Assembly: GCA_002377585.1 (NCBI GenBank) | Contig: DFQC01000031.1 | Span: 1-63,589 of the forward strand | From: Anaerolineales bacterium UBA3499 | GTDB lineage: Bacteria; Chloroflexota; Anaerolineae; Anaerolineales; UBA11657 | Length of the DNA stretch: 63,589 nucleotides | Direction of reading: 5' to 3' | Shown here: positions 60,478 through 63,589 of the stretch, one piece after another | How positions within the stretch are numbered: position 1 is the first letter of the stretch | Layout of the letters: every line of letters begins with the position of its first letter | Notes under the pieces: model-generated | Told to the model about the DNA's origin: nothing | What the model saw: only the letters and a program-made list of their open reading frames with translations | The model's database searches: none | Translations under genes and position numbers: made by a program

Positions 60478-61345
60478 TAATTGTTTTGTCGGATAATACA
60501 GATTTCATATGCTTTATGGCCTCGTCAATATTGAGCAATGGTGTATTAAGCAAATGTTTCGCTTTAGTTACGTCCAATGTAAGGTTGCGTGGCCTTTGCA
60601 AACCGCTTTCTGATTGTAGACCAGGAAATATATTGGATTTCAAATCGATATTTAACATGTCAAGTATTTTTATGCCAAAATCCCAACGATTTATAGAGCT
60701 TGGACCTGCTATATTGAGGAAGCCATTAAAAGAGCTATCCGCCAGTTCTAGCAAACTGTGGGCGAGCGTATCTACCCAAATTGGGCATCGTATCTCATCT
60801 GTAAAAAGAACCACCTTGTTGCCTAACATTATGTCATCAACTAGCCATTTGGTCTGGTGATCTAGAGGGAATATTCCGTAAATAAGTGACGTCCTGACTA
60901 TTACAGCTGAAGCACAGTTGTCCATTACAATTGCTTCAGATGTTGCTTTAGCTTTGCCATATGGATGTATTGGATTTGCTTTGGCATTGTCTAAATAAGG
61001 AGCATTGTCACCGTCTAATACCATGTCAGTTGATATATGTACTAATCGAGTTGGGCTATTTGCTACAGTTGAGACGATGTTTTGAATAGCAGGAACAATA
61101 GAATCTTCTGATCTGTTAGAGCATGCCGTATGAATTATCACATCCGGATTAAGATGTGTTAACACTGTACGTACATCACTCTTATTACATAGGTCAAGTT
61201 GTACAGGTGTTCCAAGGAGCGATTGATCAGGTGGATTAGAATGCCAACTATAAAACAAATCCCATTCTTTAGATAACTTTGCTACTCTATGTCCTAAATG
61301 TCCGGATGCTCCTGTAACAAACAAGCGCTTCGATTGAGTAGTCAA
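60470..61345 (-). CDS. RmlD-like dTDP-4-dehydrorhamnose reductase / sugar-nucleotide SDR
   Basis: The 291-residue protein has the SDR NAD motif VTGASGHLGHRV (10-21), VIIHTACSNRSED, HISTDMVLDG (Thr of the catalytic triad), and Tyr-Lys in HPYGKAKATSE. RTSLIYG and EIRCPIWVDTLAHSLLELA match the RmlD/MAT2B branch. It would reduce a 4-keto sugar nucleotide, or act as a regulatory homologue. It overlaps rnc by 4 bp and belongs to the fabF-rnc operon, away from any rmlABC genes in the window, so the rhamnose link is uncertain. Confidence 0.78.
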   Translation of the reverse strand: MTTQSKRLFVTGASGHLGHRVAKLSKEWDLFYSWHSNPPDQSLLGTPVQLDLCNKSDVRTVLTHLNPDVIIHTACSNRSEDSIVPAIQNIVSTVANSPTRLVHISTDMVLDGDNAPYLDNAKANPIHPYGKAKATSEAIVMDNCASAVIVRTSLIYGIFPLDHQTKWLVDDIMLGNKVVLFTDEIRCPIWVDTLAHSLLELADSSFNGFLNIAGPSSINRWDFGIKILDMLNIDLKSNIFPGLQSESGLQRPRNLTLDVTKAKHLLNTPLLNIDEAIKHMKSVLSDKTIID

Positions 61346-62043
61346 CTTTGTTCTTTAATATTACTAACAACTTCTAAAGCCATACGAGCTGCTGATTGCT
61401 CAGCTTGCTGTTTGCTTTTTCCTTGGCCAGTACTGAAATGTTTTTTGCCTATGATTACTTCAACTGTGAACTCCTTATCATGATCGGGTCCGGTCTCAGC
61501 AATCGTCATATAATGAGGCGTTTCACCTAAAGTGCCCTGTGCCCATTCTTGGAGTTGACTTTTGTTGTCAAAGTGGCTCTTGTTTTTCAGGGATTTTCGT
61601 GCTTCCTGTAGCAATAGTGGTTCAAGAAACTTGGCTACTCTGTATATGTCAGAGTCTAGATATATTGCACCAACCAGAGCCTCAAATGTGTCACATAGTA
61701 GACTATGACGTTGTCGTCCCCCAGAATCTTCCTCACCGCGCCCCAATATAATTTTTTGGCCAAGTGCAAATTTGCTAGCTAGATGAGACAATTGCTCAGT
61801 ACGGACTAGGGCAGATCGTAACCTAGTAAGTTCCCCTTCACTGAGTTCAGTGAATTCGCTAAATAACAATGAAGTTGCCACAAAATCTATGACTGCATCT
61901 CCTAAAAATTCTAGTCGTTCATTGTCATCGAATAAATCATTATTTTCGTTAAGACTAGAACTATGGGTCAGAGCTTGGAGAAGTAGCCCAGGATTTTTAA
62001 ACTTGTAACCTATACTTTTTTGAAGGTCTTCCAACTCAGTCAT
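61342..62043 (-). CDS. rnc: Ribonuclease III
   Basis: The 233-residue protein has the RNase III signature NERLEFLGDAVIDF at 41-54, ALTHSSSLNEN before it, and the second acidic cluster in LCDTFEALVGAIYLDSD. A C-terminal double-strand RNA-binding domain (SQLQEWAQGTLGETPHYM to GKSKQQAEQSAARMALE) follows. It cleaves double-stranded RNA, including rRNA precursors. Length and domains are standard. Both ends overlap neighbours by 4 bp, giving a coupled fabF-rnc-rmlD-like operon. Confidence 0.96.
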   Translation of the reverse strand: MTELEDLQKSIGYKFKNPGLLLQALTHSSSLNENNDLFDDNERLEFLGDAVIDFVATSLLFSEFTELSEGELTRLRSALVRTEQLSHLASKFALGQKIILGRGEEDSGGRQRHSLLCDTFEALVGAIYLDSDIYRVAKFLEPLLLQEARKSLKNKSHFDNKSQLQEWAQGTLGETPHYMTIAETGPDHDKEFTVEVIIGKKHFSTGQGKSKQQAEQSAARMALEVVSNIKEQS

Positions 62044-63275
62044 ACGTATTTTTTGAACAAAAGCACAGAATTATGACCACCAAATCCAAAAGAATTGCTA
62101 ATGACGGCATTTATACACGCATCACGAGCATGGTTTGGAACATAATCCAAATCACAATCTGGATCTGGAGTTGCGTAGTGAATGGTAGGTGGAGATGTTT
62201 GTGTTCGAATCGCTTGAACACAGAAAAAAGCTTCGAGCGAGCCGGTTGCTCCCATCATGTGACCAGTCATGGATTTGGTAGATGAAATCGGTATTTCATA
62301 TGCCCTTTTGCCAAAAACGGTCTTGATTGCTATAGTTTCAGATACGTCATTCAAAGGTGTTGCTGTTCCATGAGCGTTTATATAGTCTATATCTGAAGAG
62401 TTGACTTCAGCCATTTCCATGGCTTGTCGCATCGCTTGTGCTCCGCCCACACCTCGATCGTGCGGTGCAGTAATATGGAATGCATCACCTGTTATTCCAT
62501 AACCAGACAATTCCGCAAGTATATTAGCTCCTCTTTCCTTGGCTTTGGTTAATTCTTCGAGCATCAGTACACATGATCCTTCACCCATGACCAAACCATC
62601 ACGGTTCCTGTCAAATGGTTGTGGTGTCATGGAAAAGTCATCGTTTCTTCTACTCATAGCCCCTAGACGATCAAATGCCGCAATACCGATTTTGCAAATT
62701 GTTGCTTCTGATCCTCCAGCTAGGATTGCATCGCACATACCACTTCTAATTTGTTGCCAAGCTAGTCCTATGCCATCGGAACTCGATGCACATGCTGAAG
62801 CTACAGACAAAGCTGGGCCTTGAGCACCAATTTCTATTGCTACTAATCCGCTTGGCCCATTAGGCATTAGCATTGGTATAGTCAATGGACTGACTCTGCG
62901 TGGTCCATGAGCTACCATGTGACGTATAGAATCATCTAATGATGATATTCCACCTATGGAACTACTAATTACTACGCCTACTCTATTTGCATTTGATTCA
63001 TTGATCTCTAAGCCAGAATCCAATAGAGCTTGTTTGCCAGCTGCAACAGCTAACTGTTGACATCGATCACGTCTGCGGGCATTAGCTGGACTCATATGTG
63101 CTTTGGGGTCAAATCCTTTGACTTCACATGCTATTTGTACCAGAAAATCACTAGAGTCAAATAATGTTATCGGTGCAACCCCACTGACACCTTCTACACA
63201 ATTATTCCAACTTTCTTGTGCGGATAGTCCTATAGGGCTTATGGCACCTACACCTGTAATTACAACTCGTCTCAT
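62040..63275 (-). CDS. fabF: Beta-ketoacyl-ACP synthase II
   Basis: The 411-residue protein starts VVITGVGAISPIGLS and carries the catalytic Cys in SVASACASSSDG and the two His in INAHGTATPLND and STKSMTGHMMGATGS. ISNSFGFGGHNSVLLF closes it. These define KAS II, which condenses malonyl-ACP with acyl-ACP in fatty acid elongation. Length is standard. ATG 63275 is preceded by a possible promoter about 16 bases upstream with no clear ribosome binding site. Confidence 0.95.
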   Translation of the reverse strand: MRRVVITGVGAISPIGLSAQESWNNCVEGVSGVAPITLFDSSDFLVQIACEVKGFDPKAHMSPANARRRDRCQQLAVAAGKQALLDSGLEINESNANRVGVVISSSIGGISSLDDSIRHMVAHGPRRVSPLTIPMLMPNGPSGLVAIEIGAQGPALSVASACASSSDGIGLAWQQIRSGMCDAILAGGSEATICKIGIAAFDRLGAMSRRNDDFSMTPQPFDRNRDGLVMGEGSCVLMLEELTKAKERGANILAELSGYGITGDAFHITAPHDRGVGGAQAMRQAMEMAEVNSSDIDYINAHGTATPLNDVSETIAIKTVFGKRAYEIPISSTKSMTGHMMGATGSLEAFFCVQAIRTQTSPPTIHYATPDPDCDLDYVPNHARDACINAVISNSFGFGGHNSVLLFKKYV

Positions 63276-63291
63276 ATAGTTTGATATATAT

Positions 63292-63320
63292 ACTATAAAT
63301 TCATATTATTACAACAGCAA
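63292..63320 (-). promoter_or_regulatory. Candidate promoter of the fabF-rnc-rmlD-like operon
   Basis: On the minus strand TTGCTG (63320-63315), a 17-bp spacer and TATAGT (63297-63292) precede fabF. The predicted start near 63285 leaves about ten bases of leader. The -35 is a weak match, so the call is moderate. Confidence 0.4.
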
Positions 63321-63398
63321 CATAACTATATTATATAAGTTATTAGGCATCAAGAGATTATTGTTGTAGTGTCTGAGACAAAATTATTGTTTACGGAC

Positions 63399-63427
63399 TT
63401 GAAAATTGGCTTTAAATTCAATATACT
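63399..63427 (+). promoter_or_regulatory. Sigma70-type promoter of the DsrE-family gene
   Basis: TTGAAA (63399-63404), a 17-bp spacer and TATACT (63422-63427) form a near-consensus promoter. Transcription would begin about 63434, 37 nt before ATG 63471. GGGAG at about 63454-63458 lies on the long side for a ribosome binding site. Confidence 0.6.
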
Positions 63428-63470
63428 CGTAATAGATTACGAAAAATTTTATTGGGAGATTGATAACAAT

Positions 63471-63589
63471 ATGAAAGTTGCATATATTTTTAATAGTCCT
63501 CATGCTTCTATGTATAAGCTAGGACAAATGATTTTGCCACAACTTGAGAATGGCACACATCTAGTTACGGTTGTTGGCATGTTCTTTTT
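63471..63589 (+). CDS. DsrE-family protein, N-terminal part (cut by window end)
   Basis: ATG 63471 opens a frame of 39 full codons that runs off the window. The start MKVAYIFNSPHAS, then MILPQLENGTH and VVGMFF, resembles small DsrE/DsrF-like proteins involved in sulphur or selenium relay. The cysteine that would settle a relay role is not in the visible part. The frame is preceded by a near-consensus promoter. It is divergent from fabF. The call rests on a short sequence and recall of the family pattern. Confidence 0.55.
   Translation, partial: MKVAYIFNSPHASMYKLGQMILPQLENGTHLVTVVGMFF

Noticed and set aside
1..63589. Insertion sequences, prophage or integrative elements
   Set aside because: No transposase, integrase, terminal inverted repeats or phage structural genes were found on either strand.

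Overview
The window is an AT-rich bacterial chromosome segment. It is densely packed: no intergenic gap exceeds about 200 bp, and gene ends often overlap by 4 to 40 bp. I saw no transposase, integrase, attachment site, CRISPR array or rRNA. Several traits suggest Chloroflexota, possibly a Dehalococcoidia- or Anaerolineae-like lineage: an archaeal-type HMG-CoA synthase/thiolase/DUF35 cluster beside a class II HMG-CoA reductase, a B-box zinc-ribbon membrane protein, a Thr/Pro-rich membrane-anchored protein, and translin-like and Cas4-like genes beside nadK and recN. That placement is inference from gene content, not a phylogeny.

Region 1 (1-43713) holds 37 consecutive + strand genes for a very complex surface glycan. 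It encodes five GT2-type, fourteen GT4/GT-B-type and five membrane GT39/GT-C-type glycosyltransferases. It also encodes a Wzx-like flippase, a WecA/TagO-type initiating phosphotransferase, an SGNH hydrolase-like protein, three SAM methyltransferases, a hexapeptide acyltransferase, a heparinase II/III-like enzyme, a carbamoyltransferase with a small SxtJ-like membrane partner, a two-domain oxidoreductase, a sugar-nucleotide 4-epimerase and a DUF2304 protein. A likely scheme is: WecA/TagO starts the lipid-linked glycan, GT-B and GT2 enzymes extend it, polyprenyl-phosphate-sugar synthases supply the GT-C enzymes outside the membrane, and the flippase exports. No Wzy polymerase, Wzz regulator or ABC exporter is recognisable.

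Region 2 (43710-50815) contains sugar-nucleotide and envelope genes: gmhB (minus), a rhamnose-4-epimerase-type SDR, gmhA, a GT2, a Thr/Pro-rich anchored protein (minus), a processive cellulose-synthase-like GT2, a one-gene unit for a 76-residue membrane protein with its own promoter and terminator, and a lipoprotein polysaccharide deacetylase.

Region 3 (50970-55010) is the upper mevalonate pathway: HMG-CoA reductase, archaeal-type HMG-CoA synthase, a thiolase homologue that has lost its catalytic residues, and a DUF35 zinc-ribbon/OB protein.

Region 4 (55191-60322) holds ssb, a translin-like protein, a Cas4-like nuclease split over two reading frames that each carry a membrane helix, nadK, a B-box membrane protein and recN. 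Region 5 (60358-63589) holds, on the minus strand, fabF-rnc-rmlD-like followed by tRNA-Leu(UAA). A divergent DsrE-family gene starts at 63471 and is cut by the window end.

The most notable observations are: a WecA/TagO enzyme fused to a degenerate YvcK-like domain, which would pair a UDP-GlcNAc-using enzyme with a fold known to bind UDP-GlcNAc; the thiolase homologue lacking Cys and His catalytic residues inside an otherwise intact HMG-CoA cluster; and the split, membrane-anchored Cas4-like nuclease next to a translin homologue.
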